From the NCBI RefSeq assembly GCF_024181225.1, contig NZ_CP051198.1:1488001-1552000 (forward strand): a DNA stretch of 64,000 nt. The letters are read 5' to 3'. Below are positions 51,816-62,122 of this stretch, piece after piece. Source of the stretch: Treponema sp. OMZ 787. Its GTDB lineage: Bacteria; Spirochaetota; Spirochaetia; Treponematales; Treponemataceae. A program made the position numbers and the translations under genes. Under the pieces are notes generated by a model that ran no database searches, was not told the DNA's origin, and saw only the letters and a program-made list of their open reading frames with translations. The first letter of the stretch is position 1. Each line of letters begins with the position of its first letter.

Positions 51816-53240
51816 TTAATTTTCTATTTTAAAATAAAAACCTCCTAAATTTTTTTTAAACTCTGCTTGGCTCTTAAGGCCTCTGACATCTTTCCATTGT
51901 TCTCCATTACGTCCCATATATGGCTCAATAAAACCTCCATTTGAGTATCCAATACCATGCCGTCCATCTTCCGGTAGTGTATCATTCCCCCAAAAATCTC
52001 TTTGTGGAAATCTTATAAGAGCCGGATTATCTCCGATTAGGGTTTTGAAATTTTCCATACTTATGCCCTCCGGTATTTCGTAACAAACAGCATCAACTCC
52101 AAAAATTTCTTTGATAACATCTGTATAAGGTCGACATTTTTTTCTTGAAACAGCATCATTTAAAATTTTCTCTACTTTTTCTTTTGTAAGACCTTCTTTG
52201 TAATTATATCCTGAGAGATTAATTGCTCCTATCACTGAAGCATATTGACAAATATTGGGATATATAACTTTTCCATCTTTATCTTTTTGCATCGGTAAAT
52301 TTGTACCTCTTTCTTTAATAACCTCTTTAAAGATGACCTCCTTCTTTTTAACTTGATCATCAATGTAAACATCTAATATGTCTTTTTTATATACATTCTT
52401 AATATTTTTTAAACCTATTGTTGTATGTGTCAGTTTAGCCAATATTTCCCTAGCTTTTTCATTTGGTGAAAGAGGTTTGGAATTCTCATTGGCTGCTTTT
52501 GTTGTATTGATTTTTGATGCATCATCTTTCACATTGACAGCCGATTTGATTTCATTATTTTTATTAGTATCTGAAATAACTTCTGGTGTTTTATCGGAAG
52601 ATTTACTGCCCGAGTCCTCCTTTATAGGAACTACTGATTCTGATGTACCCTTATCCGTTTTCTCCGAATCATCTTGTATTGGTGTACTATCTCTCTGATC
52701 ATGTTTTACAGGATTAGTATCGGTGTCTTCATATTCGCAATCGCTAACCGAAGATGTAGTCTGGTTAGTGTCAACGGGATTGGTATCACTGTCCTCATAT
52801 CCGCAATCGCTAGCCGAAGATGTAGACTGGTTGGTCCCAACGGGATCTATATTTCTATTCTCATGTTCGATATTTCTAACCGGAGGGGTTCTCGGGCTAG
52901 GTTCAATCGGATTCGTGTCTGTGCCTACGTGTGTTGTATTTCTAACCGGATGAGTGCTCGGATTAGGCTCAATCGGATTCATATCTGTATCTACAGGTTT
53001 GATATTCTTAACCGGATGGGTACTCGGATTAGGTTCAACTGGATTCGTGTCCTTGTCTATGGGGGGGGTCTTTCTAACCGGAGGGGTACTCGGGTTAGGT
53101 TCAACTGGATTAAAATCCATTGTCCTGCTCTGCGATGACCGTCCGGTCTTGGCACCGGAAGTATTGCTTATTCCGTTACCCTTACCGATACTAAAATCAT
53201 CAAAATTTCTTAAATAATAAGAATTTTTCCTACTTTCCAT
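51816..53240 (-). CDS. Repeat protein with C39/papain-like cysteine peptidase C-terminus
   Basis: 474 residues from ATG 53240 (AAGGAG upstream; the frame to 53276 is not supported). No signal peptide. Residues about 42-195 are seven 22-residue units built on DTNPVEPNPSTHPVRN; residues about 195-260 are Ser/Asp/Lys-rich disordered linker. The C-terminal domain (about 315-474) looks papain-like: Cys331 at the start of a helix (YPNICQYASVIGAINL), a strand NPALIRFP, then His428 in GRHGIGYSNGGFIEPYMGRN. No named family recognised; peptidase activity is inference. The three exported genes behind it look like partners. Confidence 0.7.
   Translation of the reverse strand: MESRKNSYYLRNFDDFSIGKGNGISNTSGAKTGRSSQSRTMDFNPVEPNPSTPPVRKTPPIDKDTNPVEPNPSTHPVKNIKPVDTDMNPIEPNPSTHPVRNTTHVGTDTNPIEPSPRTPPVRNIEHENRNIDPVGTNQSTSSASDCGYEDSDTNPVDTNQTTSSVSDCEYEDTDTNPVKHDQRDSTPIQDDSEKTDKGTSESVVPIKEDSGSKSSDKTPEVISDTNKNNEIKSAVNVKDDASKINTTKAANENSKPLSPNEKAREILAKLTHTTIGLKNIKNVYKKDILDVYIDDQVKKKEVIFKEVIKERGTNLPMQKDKDGKVIYPNICQYASVIGAINLSGYNYKEGLTKEKVEKILNDAVSRKKCRPYTDVIKEIFGVDAVCYEIPEGISMENFKTLIGDNPALIRFPQRDFWGNDTLPEDGRHGIGYSNGGFIEPYMGRNGEQWKDVRGLKSQAEFKKNLGGFYFKIEN
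52656..53117 (-). repeat. Seven 66-bp tandem repeats (22 residues each)
   Basis: Units start at every 22nd codon with D/N-x-N/D-P-V; the first four share NPxEPxPxT-PVRN, the last three are diverged (DTNPVDTNQTTSSVSDC-like). Unit number may vary between strains. Confidence 0.85.
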
Positions 53241-53405
53241 AAATTTCTCCTTGTAAAAAATATTTTTTCCATGCATAGAAAATATGGAAGCTTTCGGAAA
53301 TCACTGCATTTTCCTCCTGCCTCCATTATATTATAGCTTTTAGTTAAAAACAATAGTACTTTTAAAAAAAATATTATTTTTTTTTTAGCTTAAATTTTTT
53401 CGCTC

Positions 53406-53434
53406 TTGACACTATTTAGCATATTAGATAGTAT
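53406..53434 (+). promoter_or_regulatory. Promoter of gpmA
   Basis: TTGACA (53406-53411), 17-base spacer, TAGTAT (53429-53434), 25 bases before the ATG. Confidence 0.75.
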
Positions 53435-53459
53435 CTTTATAAAAAAGGAGAAATTTAGT

Positions 53460-54203
53460 ATGAAATTGGTTTTGGTCAGGCATGGCGAAAGTGAATGGAA
53501 CAAGCTCAACTTATTTACAGGCTGGACAGATGTCGATTTAAGCGAAAAAGGTGTCGAAGAAGCAAAAGAAGGCGGAGTCTATTTAAAAAAAGAAGGTTTT
53601 GATTTTGACATCTGCTATACTTCTTATCTAAAAAGGGCAATCCACACCCTCAATCATATTTTAAACGAGATGGATAGAGAATGGCTTCCCGTCATAAAAA
53701 CTTGGAAGCTTAACGAAAGACATTACGGGGCCTTGCAGGGTTTAAACAAGGCAGAAACGGCCGAAAAATACGGAGAGGATCAGGTAAAAATTTGGCGCCG
53801 CTCCTTTGATATTGCTCCTCCTGTTTTGGAAGAAGGAGATAAGCGTTGTCCCTATTTGCAGGAACAATACAGGGGTATTGAAAAATCAGAGCTTCCCCTG
53901 ACCGAAAGTTTAAAAGATACAATAGCCAGGGCAGTTCCCTTCTTTGAAGAGACTATAAAGCCCCAAATGCTTGAAGGAAAAAGAATTCTTATAACTGCCC
54001 ACGGGAACTCCCTCAGGGCCTTGGTCAAATATTTTGAAAATTTAAGCGATGAAGAAATCATCTCTGTAAATATTCCGACAGGCGTTCCCTTGGTCTATGA
54101 ATTCGATAAAGAGTTTAAGGTTATAAGCAAATGCTATCTGGGAGACCAAGAAAAAATAAACGCAAAAATAAATGCAGTTGCAAATCAAGGAAAAAAGAAA
54201 TAA
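53460..54203 (+). CDS. gpmA: 2,3-bisphosphoglycerate-dependent phosphoglycerate mutase
   Basis: 247 residues from ATG 53460 (AAGGAG upstream). Interconverts 3- and 2-phosphoglycerate. [20 protein letters not shown] carries the phosphohistidine [18 protein letters not shown] and [14 protein letters not shown] complete the site. Full length. The frame opens at 53406 only through the promoter. Confidence 0.97.
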   Translation: MKLVLVRHGESEWNKLNLFTGWTDVDLSEKGVEEAKEGGVYLKKEGFDFDICYTSYLKRAIHTLNHILNEMDREWLPVIKTWKLNERHYGALQGLNKAETAEKYGEDQVKIWRRSFDIAPPVLEEGDKRCPYLQEQYRGIEKSELPLTESLKDTIARAVPFFEETIKPQMLEGKRILITAHGNSLRALVKYFENLSDEEIISVNIPTGVPLVYEFDKEFKVISKCYLGDQEKINAKINAVANQGKKK

Positions 54204-54217
54204 GGTAAGAACATAAA

Positions 54218-55699
54218 ATGAAGCGAATTTTAGTAGGATGCATAAATCACGAGTCGAACAGCTTTAATCCTATTATTACGGGTATTGAAGATTTTGTTAT
54301 TTTTAAAGGAGAAGAAGTTTTAACCGAGGGCTTAAAACCATATTATTCTTCTACGGGAATTATCGAAACCATTCAAAAATGGGGCTGGGATGTTGTGCCT
54401 GCCGTAGTTGCAAGGGCCGTTCCGAACGGCTTGGTCGATTATAATCTATATACCGAGCTTAAAAAAGAATTTTTAGCCTATATAGATAAGGCCCTTTTAG
54501 AAGCTCCGATTGACGGCATCTGCTTAGGCCTTCACGGTTCCTTAAAAGTTCAAAACATAGGACCTGCCGAAGGAGACCTTTTAAAGGCAATCCGCGAAAA
54601 GCTTCCCCATATTCCTTTAACGACCGCCCTCGATATGCATGCTACCGTAACCGATGAGATGATTAAATATTGTGACGGTATAGTAGGTTATAAGACAGCT
54701 CCTCATATTGATTGCTATGAAACGGGAGTTCATGCAGCCGAACTTTTAAAAGCTGCATTAGACCCGTCAAATAAACTTTGTATAGGAAGGGTAAAAATCC
54801 CCATGCTGGTGGCAGGAGAAAAAAGCGAAACCGCTGCCGAGCCTATGAAAAGTTTAATCGCCTCTTGTGTCGAGGCCGAAAAGGAAAATGGCTTGCTTGC
54901 CGCCTCCGTTCTTTTGGGTTTTCCTTGGGCAGACAGCAAGGATAACGGCGTAAACATTGTAACAACAGCCTTAAACGATCAAGCCCTTGCAGACAGGGCG
55001 GCCTTAAAGATAGCCAAGGAATTTTGGGCCGAGCGTCATAATTTTAAATTTAAGGTAGAGCATTACGATTCCTTTACTTCAATAAAAACCGCTATTGAAT
55101 CGGTAATGCAAAATAAAGAAGGCCCCGTCTTTGTCTCCGATTCGGGAGATAATCCTACAGCCGGTTCTACGGGGGACTCCACCGAGTGCTTTGAAGCACT
55201 CTTAAAACAAAAAGAAGCTTTAAAAGCTCTACCCACTAAGGTGCTTTATTCGGGATTTTTCGATAAGGCTGCCGTTGAAAAATGCTTTGAGGCAGGGGAG
55301 GGGGCTTCCTTAGAAATAACTATAGGCGGAACATGGGATAAAATCAACGGCAAAAAAATTCCTTGTTCGGTTAAGGTTTTAAAACTTGCAAAAAACTACG
55401 GAGTTTATGATTCCCGCTTAGCCCTTGTCGAAATGGAAGACATAAGAATAGTTTTAACCTCAAATCACATAGGCTTTGGGGATGATGAGCTCTTGCCTGC
55501 CTTGGGTGTAAATGCAGAAGGTTATTGTATAGTTATCGTAAAGCTGGGTTATTTAGAACCCTGTTTTCAAAAAATAGCAAAGAGGGCGATATTGGCGGAA
55601 TCTAAGGGCTGCTCAAATGAAGTTTTGGAAACCTTGGATTACCCACAAACTCCGCGCCCCATATATCCCTTAGACAAGGATATGGATATAAAACTTTAA
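54218..55699 (+). CDS. MlrC-type (M81) metallopeptidase
   Basis: 493 residues, AGG upstream of ATG 54218. Family named after microcystin-degrading MlrC. KRILVGCINHESNSFNP is the family start; DMHATVTDEMI and GYKTAPHIDCYETG supply metal ligands of the M81 fold; DSGDNPTAGSTGDS follows in the second domain. The natural substrate in a host-associated treponeme is unknown. Fourteen bases after gpmA, 18 before the activase gene. Confidence 0.88.
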   Translation: MKRILVGCINHESNSFNPIITGIEDFVIFKGEEVLTEGLKPYYSSTGIIETIQKWGWDVVPAVVARAVPNGLVDYNLYTELKKEFLAYIDKALLEAPIDGICLGLHGSLKVQNIGPAEGDLLKAIREKLPHIPLTTALDMHATVTDEMIKYCDGIVGYKTAPHIDCYETGVHAAELLKAALDPSNKLCIGRVKIPMLVAGEKSETAAEPMKSLIASCVEAEKENGLLAASVLLGFPWADSKDNGVNIVTTALNDQALADRAALKIAKEFWAERHNFKFKVEHYDSFTSIKTAIESVMQNKEGPVFVSDSGDNPTAGSTGDSTECFEALLKQKEALKALPTKVLYSGFFDKAAVEKCFEAGEGASLEITIGGTWDKINGKKIPCSVKVLKLAKNYGVYDSRLALVEMEDIRIVLTSNHIGFGDDELLPALGVNAEGYCIVIVKLGYLEPCFQKIAKRAILAESKGCSNEVLETLDYPQTPRPIYPLDKDMDIKL

Positions 55700-55717
55700 T
55701 TAAAATCGGTTGGTGTT

Positions 55718-58700
55718 ATGAATAGAGAGAGTGTGCTGCGTTTCGGAATCGATGTCGGCTCGACAACCGTAAAGGTTGTTGTTTTAGAAGATAACGGAAA
55801 AATCCTTTTTAGTAAATATCAAAGACACAGGGCCGATATACGGACAACTATTATATCCGTTTGCGAGCTTGCGGTAGAAGCTGTCGAAAAAAAATACGGA
55901 GAAGATGTAGAACTCTCCCTCATTGTAACGGGATCAGGTGGGCTTGCCGTTTCGCACTGGCTCAATATTCCCTTTATTCAAGAAGTTGTAGCCTCAACTG
56001 CCGCCGTAAAAAAGATAATTCCCCAAACCGATGTTATAATAGAACTCGGCGGCGAGGATGCAAAGATTACTTATTTTGAGCACGCCAATATTGAGCAAAG
56101 AATGAACGGAACCTGTGCGGGAGGTACGGGCTCCTTTATAGACCAGATGGCCGCCCTCTTGGAAACTGATGCCCTTGGCTTAAACGCTCTTGCAAAAAAT
56201 GCCCAAACAATTTACCCTATAGCCGCCCGCTGTGGAGTCTTTGCCAAGACCGATGTTCAGCCCCTTATAAACGAGGGCGCAAAAAGAGAGGACATAGCAG
56301 CCAGTATCTTTCAAGCTGTAGTAAGCCAGACTATTTCAGGCCTTGCCTGCGGTAAACCCATAAGGGGAAAGGTTGCTTTTTTAGGAGGCCCCTTACATTT
56401 TTTAGATCAGCTAAGGCACAGGTTTATCGAAACCTTAAAACTTAAAGAAAATGAGATTATCACTCCTGAAAATTCGGAACTCTTTGTAGCCATGGGGGCA
56501 GCCTTGAGTGCTGCCGGAGGCTTTAAGATATCCAAGGCCTCAAGCTCTCCCTTTAACCGGCCTGCTCTCTTGGACTTAAAAAAGGCTCAGTTTAAAACCT
56601 CTACAAAAAAGGACGAAAATAAATCGCCTCTTGTCTTTGAAGATGAGCCTGAGACAAAACCCCATTTTATAGCGCTTTCAAAATTCAAAAAAGATATTTA
56701 TAAGATAGCTTCTTCCGAGATGCCAGAGGTTCAGCGCCTTCCTCCTCTTTTTAAAAATGAAGAAGAACTTGAGACTTTCAGGATAAGGCATGCAAAGGAA
56801 ACGGCTCCCTCGGCAGATATTTCCTCTGCTTCCGGCCCCGTCTTTTTAGGGCTTGATGCAGGCTCAACTACCACAAAGGCCGTTTTAATCGATGGGGAAG
56901 GAAAAATTCTCTGGCGTTTTTATGACGTAAATGCAGGAAACCCTGTCGAACTTGCAGTAAGGGTTTTAAAAGACCTTTACAAAATGCTTCCTCCAAAAGC
57001 CTATATAGCCCGCTCCGTTTCTACAGGATATGGGGAGGGGCTTTTTCAGGCTGCTTTGGGTGTAGATGCAGGAGAGGTTGAAACGATCGCACACTACCGT
57101 GCCGCAGAATTCTTTTTACCCGGAGTAGACTTCCTTTTGGATATAGGCGGTCAGGATATGAAGTGCCTCCGCATGAAAAACGGAGCCATAAGTTCTATTC
57201 AGCTGAATGAGGCTTGTTCCTCAGGCTGCGGAAGCTTTTTGGATAACTTTGCCCGATCCCTCGGAATGAGCATAAGCGAATTTGCGAGCCTGGCTCTTCT
57301 TGCCGAAAAACCCGTAGATTTAGGTACACGATGCACGGTTTTTATGAACAGCCGCGTTAAGCAGGCTCAAAAAGAAGGAGCCTCGGTAGGAGACATTTCT
57401 TCAGGTCTTTCTTATTCCGTTATAAAAAATGCCCTCTTTAAGGTTATTAAATTGCGCGATGCCTCCGAGGTAGGAAGCAAGGTAATAGTGCAGGGCGGAA
57501 CCTTTAATAACGATGCCGTTTTGCGTGCCTTTGAGCTCGTTTCGGGAAGACAGGCTGTCCGCCCCGATGTTGCAGGCCTTATGGGTGCATACGGAGCTGC
57601 CTTAATTGCAAAAGATCAATGGCATGACCTTGACGAAGAAAATCTTTCTGAAGGAAAAATAAGATCGAACATTGCCGATATGGAAGGCTTGGAAAATTTT
57701 AAGGTAAAGCTTGATTTATTGCGCTGTCCCAAATGCCCGAATAACTGCCTTTTAACCGTAAATACCTTTGATATTTGCGGGGTAAAGCGCCGTTTTATTA
57801 CAGGCAACAGGTGTGAGCGCGGTGCAGAACTCGATAAAAACAGCGGAATTGAAGAGTGTTCATCTCAAGTTTCCTCTAAAGATCAAGAAGATGTAAACAA
57901 AAAAGATATACCCAACCTCTTTGACTGGAAGTATAAGAGGCTTTTTAAATATAAGCCCATTCCTAAAAATGAAGCACCCAGAGGCGAGATAGGAATTCCG
58001 CGGGTTTTAAACATGTACGAAAACTATCCGTTCTGGTTTACCTTTTTTACCGAGCTTGGATTTTCGGTTAGAATTTCTCCCCGCTCAACCCGAGGCACCT
58101 ACGAGATGGGCCTTGAATCTATTCCGTCCGAATCGGTTTGTTATCCCGGAAAGATAGCTCACGGTCATATTGAGGCCCTTTTAAAATTGGGCGTAAAAAA
58201 TATTTTTTATCCCTGTATTCCTTATGAAAAAAAAGAAGATGACGGAGCCGGGAATCATTATAACTGTCCCATTGTTACAAGCTATCCTGAGGTTCTAAAA
58301 AACAATATCGATGTTCTCAGGCAGGACGCAAATATAGTTTACCTCAATCCCTTTTTACCCTATTACGATAAACACCGCTTAACCGACCGTCTTTATGAAG
58401 AATTAGGTGCAAAGTTTTCAATAAGTTTGGAAGAAATAATGACTGCCGTTAATGCGGCATGGACCGAAGAAGAAGGCTTTAAAAAGGAAACGGAGGAGAA
58501 GGGCGAAGAGGTTTTACGCATAATTAAAGAAAAAAATCTTAAAGGCATTGTGCTTGCAGGACGGCCCTATCACCTTGACCCCGAAATAAACCACGGCATC
58601 CCTGAGATGCTCAATGGTCTTGGCCTTGCGGTTTTAACCGAGGACTCGGTTGCCCATTTAGGAAAGATAGAGCGCCCTTTGCGTGTTGTAGATCAGTGGA

Positions 58701-60220
58701 CTTACCACAACCGCCTCTACAGGGCAGGAAACTTTACCTCAACTCAAGAGAATTTGGAATTTATACAGCTTACCAGCTTCGGCTGCGGTTTGGATGCGGT
58801 AACGGCCGATCAGGTTCAGGAAATAGTTGAGTCAAAGGGGAAAATGTACACCCTCATAAAAATAGATGAGGGTTCCAACCTCGGAGCCGTGAGAATAAGG
58901 GTAAGGAGTCTTTTGGCTGCTGTCAAGGAAAGAAAGAGGCATAAACTTTCTTTAAGCAAAAAATCGGCCGCCTATGACAGAATTGTTTTTTCAAAGGAGA
59001 TGGAAAAAAGATACACTATCTTAGCACCGCAGATGTCTCCCATTCATTTTGACCTTATAGGGGCTGCGATTTCGCATTCCGGTTATAACCTTGAAATCCT
59101 TAGCGAAATCGATAAAAATGCCGTAGAGTACGGCTTAAAGTATATAAACAATGATGCCTGTTATCCTGCCATCATAGTTGCAGGCCAGATGATAGCAGCC
59201 CTAAAATCGGGCCGCTACGATTTACGCACGACAGCTTTGGCAATTACCCAAACTGGAGGAGGCTGCCGGGCCACAAACTACATAGGCTTTATAAGACGGG
59301 CACTCATAGATGCAGGCTTGGGCTTTGTTCCGGTAATCGGCATCAGTGCCCAGTCCATCGAAAAAAATCCCGGCTTTAAATTAAAGCTCCCTGTTTTACA
59401 CAGGGTTGCTCAAGCCATGTGCTTAGGCGACCTTTTGATGAGGGTACTTTACCGTACCCGTCCATACGAAAAGGTTGCCGGTTCTGCAAACGAAATATAT
59501 AAAAAATATGCAGTCCTTATCAAGGATGCTTTGAAAAAAATGTCTGCAAGAAAATATAGGGAAATAATAAACGGCATTGTAAGAGACTTCGATAATCTCC
59601 CCTTAAAAAATATCCGAAAACCGAGGGTCGGTGTAGTAGGAGAAATATTGGTGAAATTCCACCCCGCAGCCAATAACGATATTTTTAATACAATAGAAAG
59701 AGAGGGAGCTGAATGTGTCGTTCCCGACCTCTTAGATTTTTTCCTTTATTCTTCAGCGACAGGAATATATAAAAATACATATCTAGATTACTCGTTTAAA
59801 AAACGCTTTATTGCAAGTCTTACAATATGGATTATGGAACGATACAGGAAGCCGATAAAAAAAGCTTTAAAGAGGAGTAAGCGTTTTACCCCTCCTGAAA
59901 GTATATACAGACTAGCCGATTCTGTAGACGGAATTTTGCAGCTGGGTAATGTTACTGGAGAAGGCTGGTTTTTAACGGCAGAAATGATAGAGCTCATTCA
60001 TTCAGGCGTTTCCAATATTGCCTGCGTGCAGCCCTTTGCCTGCCTCCCCAATCATGTAACGGGAAAAGGAATGATAAAGGAATTGCGCCGCCGTTACCCT
60101 GAAGCCAATATCTCTGCCATAGACTTCGACCCGGGAGCTAGCGAGGTAAACCAGCTCAACCGCTTAAAACTCCTCCTAGCCAACGCCAAGCCGGGCCTTC
60201 ACCCCGATGAAACGAAGTGA
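55718..60220 (+). CDS. 2-hydroxyacyl-CoA dehydratase activase, large fused form
   Basis: 1500 residues. Two ASKHA ATPase domains of the BadF/HgdC type (about 5-265 with [14 protein letters not shown] and [11 protein letters not shown]; about 375-625 with [13 protein letters not shown] and [16 protein letters not shown]), then a DUF2229/HgdB-like part (about 750-1000: [29 protein letters not shown]), and a C-terminal region with [14 protein letters not shown] and [16 protein letters not shown]. The Cys between the ATPase halves would bind a [4Fe-4S] cluster. These proteins inject an electron into a dehydratase with ATP; which substrate is served here is not visible, as no dehydratase gene is adjacent. 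Confidence 0.92.
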   Translation: MNRESVLRFGIDVGSTTVKVVVLEDNGKILFSKYQRHRADIRTTIISVCELAVEAVEKKYGEDVELSLIVTGSGGLAVSHWLNIPFIQEVVASTAAVKKIIPQTDVIIELGGEDAKITYFEHANIEQRMNGTCAGGTGSFIDQMAALLETDALGLNALAKNAQTIYPIAARCGVFAKTDVQPLINEGAKREDIAASIFQAVVSQTISGLACGKPIRGKVAFLGGPLHFLDQLRHRFIETLKLKENEIITPENSELFVAMGAALSAAGGFKISKASSSPFNRPALLDLKKAQFKTSTKKDENKSPLVFEDEPETKPHFIALSKFKKDIYKIASSEMPEVQRLPPLFKNEEELETFRIRHAKETAPSADISSASGPVFLGLDAGSTTTKAVLIDGEGKILWRFYDVNAGNPVELAVRVLKDLYKMLPPKAYIARSVSTGYGEGLFQAALGVDAGEVETIAHYRAAEFFLPGVDFLLDIGGQDMKCLRMKNGAISSIQLNEACSSGCGSFLDNFARSLGMSISEFASLALLAEKPVDLGTRCTVFMNSRVKQAQKEGASVGDISSGLSYSVIKNALFKVIKLRDASEVGSKVIVQGGTFNNDAVLRAFELVSGRQAVRPDVAGLMGAYGAALIAKDQWHDLDEENLSEGKIRSNIADMEGLENFKVKLDLLRCPKCPNNCLLTVNTFDICGVKRRFITGNRCERGAELDKNSGIEECSSQVSSKDQEDVNKKDIPNLFDWKYKRLFKYKPIPKNEAPRGEIGIPRVLNMYENYPFWFTFFTELGFSVRISPRSTRGTYEMGLESIPSESVCYPGKIAHGHIEALLKLGVKNIFYPCIPYEKKEDDGAGNHYNCPIVTSYPEVLKNNIDVLRQDANIVYLNPFLPYYDKHRLTDRLYEELGAKFSISLEEIMTAVNAAWTEEEGFKKETEEKGEEVLRIIKEKNLKGIVLAGRPYHLDPEINHGIPEMLNGLGLAVLTEDSVAHLGKIERPLRVVDQWTYHNRLYRAGNFTSTQENLEFIQLTSFGCGLDAVTADQVQEIVESKGKMYTLIKIDEGSNLGAVRIRVRSLLAAVKERKRHKLSLSKKSAAYDRIVFSKEMEKRYTILAPQMSPIHFDLIGAAISHSGYNLEILSEIDKNAVEYGLKYINNDACYPAIIVAGQMIAALKSGRYDLRTTALAITQTGGGCRATNYIGFIRRALIDAGLGFVPVIGISAQSIEKNPGFKLKLPVLHRVAQAMCLGDLLMRVLYRTRPYEKVAGSANEIYKKYAVLIKDALKKMSARKYREIINGIVRDFDNLPLKNIRKPRVGVVGEILVKFHPAANNDIFNTIEREGAECVVPDLLDFFLYSSATGIYKNTYLDYSFKKRFIASLTIWIMERYRKPIKKALKRSKRFTPPESIYRLADSVDGILQLGNVTGEGWFLTAEMIELIHSGVSNIACVQPFACLPNHVTGKGMIKELRRRYPEANISAIDFDPGASEVNQLNRLKLLLANAKPGLHPDETK

Positions 60221-60241
60221 GATTGGTATTATGGGGTAGTA

Positions 60242-60538
60242 ATGATAAATAATATTAAAAAGAAATGGCTGTTTTTTTTGTCATTTGGTATGGCATTAAT
60301 AGTAACATCATGGTTGTTATATACTAGTATTTCCGATTTATATAAATTTAACCGTGAGGTAAAATTAATTTTAAAACAAAATAAAAGAGTTGAAGCTGTT
60401 GTTATTGAAAGTTATTACATACGAAGAGACCCTGTTACATATTGGTTTAGAACAGAACATGGGAGAAAATATTATGCCAAATTATTACCTTCTTTTAAGA
60501 ATCCCGATATTGGAGAAAAATTAGTAATATTGAGCTAG
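60242..60538 (+). CDS. Small membrane protein, unknown
   Basis: 98 residues with one N-terminal TM segment (LFFLSFGMALIVTSWLLYTS) and a polar beta-rich tail: VEAVVIESYYIRRDP, YWFRTEHGRKYYAKLLPSF. It faintly resembles DUF3592-type small membrane proteins. Nothing else to support a role. Twenty-one bases after the activase gene; AT content higher. Confidence 0.6.
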   Translation: MINNIKKKWLFFLSFGMALIVTSWLLYTSISDLYKFNREVKLILKQNKRVEAVVIESYYIRRDPVTYWFRTEHGRKYYAKLLPSFKNPDIGEKLVILS

Positions 60539-60634
60539 TTATTACTGTTGAAATTTAAGACAAATAAACACTTACCCCCTCAACCTTTGTCCTTTCCGTC
60601 ATTCGTCATTTATAGATTGTCCTTTCTCCCCTTA

Positions 60635-60664
60635 TTGACACTAAACTTGTTATTTTAGTATAAT
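60635..60664 (+). promoter_or_regulatory. Promoter of the HD-hydrolase/ABC operon
   Basis: TTGACA (60635-60640), 18-base spacer, TATAAT (60659-60664). A second TATAAT at 60680-60685 (extended GGTATAAT) could be used without a -35. Confidence 0.75.
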
Positions 60665-60702
60665 ACAAAGTTATCATGGTATAATGCTATTATAAGGATA
60701 GC

Positions 60703-61338
60703 GTGCTATACATGATAGCCGACTATCAAAATGATAGAGATAAGGAGTTTACTTTGACAAGAGATTTAGGAATATTAAAGGGAATTTATCTTGCTCCTTA
60801 CATGCAGGTTGCTACCGCCTTAATCGGAAAGGCCCGTCATGCAGGAGGCAATATGTTCCGGCACCAGGTAGATACTATGGGCATTCTGATCGACTACGGA
60901 TACATTGACAGTGTTCTTTTAAAAGCTTCGTTAATCCATGATGTTATCGAAGATATTGAAGATTTCAATGTAAACGAAATCTTAAATATCGATTCAGAAT
61001 CGGGGCAGGTTTATGAACTTGTTTTGGAAGTTACAAAGAAAAAGGGACAAGAAAAAACCGAGTATCTAAAAAACATAATCAAAAACGGTTCCGATAAGGC
61101 TAAAATTTTAAAATGTGCCGACAGGATAAGCAATATGATAAGTTTGGGCTTTGTGACGGATCCCGAATTTATTGAACGTTACTGCAATGAAACGGAACTC
61201 TATATTTTCCCCATTGCCTTGGAAGTTAATTTTGAAATGTACAAGGAACTTATGGCCTTGGTGGTTTCACGCAGACAGTATTTGGTTGAGTGCGGCTATC
61301 TGGAAGAAAGTGTAAGAAAAATGCGTCAGGCAAGGTAA
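60703..61338 (+). CDS. HD-domain protein of the (p)ppGpp-hydrolase (SpoT/MESH1) type
   Basis: 211 residues from GTG 60703 (AAGGA upstream) or ATG 60712. HD fold with KARHAGGNMFRHQVDTMGIL, SLIHDVIEDIEDF and KILKCADRISNMISL, as in the hydrolase half of SpoT and in stand-alone MESH1. The His/Asp ligands look intact. No synthetase or regulatory domain. It may degrade alarmone made by the synthetase-type gene at 44972. Followed by the ABC genes. Confidence 0.8.
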   Translation: MLYMIADYQNDRDKEFTLTRDLGILKGIYLAPYMQVATALIGKARHAGGNMFRHQVDTMGILIDYGYIDSVLLKASLIHDVIEDIEDFNVNEILNIDSESGQVYELVLEVTKKKGQEKTEYLKNIIKNGSDKAKILKCADRISNMISLGFVTDPEFIERYCNETELYIFPIALEVNFEMYKELMALVVSRRQYLVECGYLEESVRKMRQAR

Positions 61339-61348
61339 GGTTTTATTT

Positions 61349-62107
61349 ATGATTGAAATTTCAAATGTTTCAAAGGCCTACGGTTCTTCTAAAACAAAGG
61401 CTGTAGACGGTATTTCTGTAAATGTAAAAAACGGCGAAATTTTCGGCTTTTTAGGACCGAACGGAGCCGGAAAAACTACAACAATTAAGATGATAACCGG
61501 AGTTCTTAATCCGGATTCCGGCTCAATAATCGTTGACGGCATAAACATAGCTGAAGACTCTATGGAAGCAAAAAGAAGAATAGGATATGTTACCGATAAT
61601 CCTGAACTTTTTTCCCAATTAAAGGCGGCTGAATATTTAAATTTTGTCGGAGATGTTTATGGAGTTCCGGCAGATATAAGACAAGAAAGAATAGAGCGTT
61701 ATACTAAACTTTTCGGAATAAATGAGGCCTTAAACGGGAGTATAGGAAGTTTTTCCCACGGAATGAAGCAAAAACTTTTGGTTACCGGAAGCCTCTTATC
61801 AGACCCTGCTGTTTGGATCTTGGATGAGCCCATGGTAGGCTTGGATCCCAAATCTGCCTTTTCGTTAAAGGAAATTATGAGAGAAAGAGCTGATGCCGGA
61901 AAGGTTGTTTTCTTTTCTACCCATGTTATGGAGGTTGCCGAAAAACTTTGCGACAGACTTGCAATCATAAATTCAGGCAAAATTATGTTTGAGGGTTCTT
62001 TACAAGAATTAAGGGAAAAACGAGGAGAAAACGCCTCTCTTGAAAAGTTATTTTTGGAACTCGTTGACGATAAATCTTCTTTTGATTTTGAAAACGGAGA
62101 AGCTTAA
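61349..62107 (+). CDS. ABC transporter, ATP-binding protein
   Basis: 252 residues. Walker A GPNGAGKTT, ABC signature variant SFSHGMKQK, Walker B VWILDEPMVGLD and the following switch His in FFSTHVMEVAE. It powers the permease at 62123; the pair resembles YhaQ/ABC-2-type exporters of lipids or antimicrobial compounds. Eleven bases after the HD gene. Confidence 0.93.
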   Translation: MIEISNVSKAYGSSKTKAVDGISVNVKNGEIFGFLGPNGAGKTTTIKMITGVLNPDSGSIIVDGINIAEDSMEAKRRIGYVTDNPELFSQLKAAEYLNFVGDVYGVPADIRQERIERYTKLFGINEALNGSIGSFSHGMKQKLLVTGSLLSDPAVWILDEPMVGLDPKSAFSLKEIMRERADAGKVVFFSTHVMEVAEKLCDRLAIINSGKIMFEGSLQELREKRGENASLEKLFLELVDDKSSFDFENGEA

Positions 62108-62122
62108 GAGAGTAAAAAAATT

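Noticed and set aside
52674-53138. Plus-strand open frames across the 22-residue repeats
   Set aside because: They are antisense shadows of the repeat gene; no ribosome binding site and low-complexity products.
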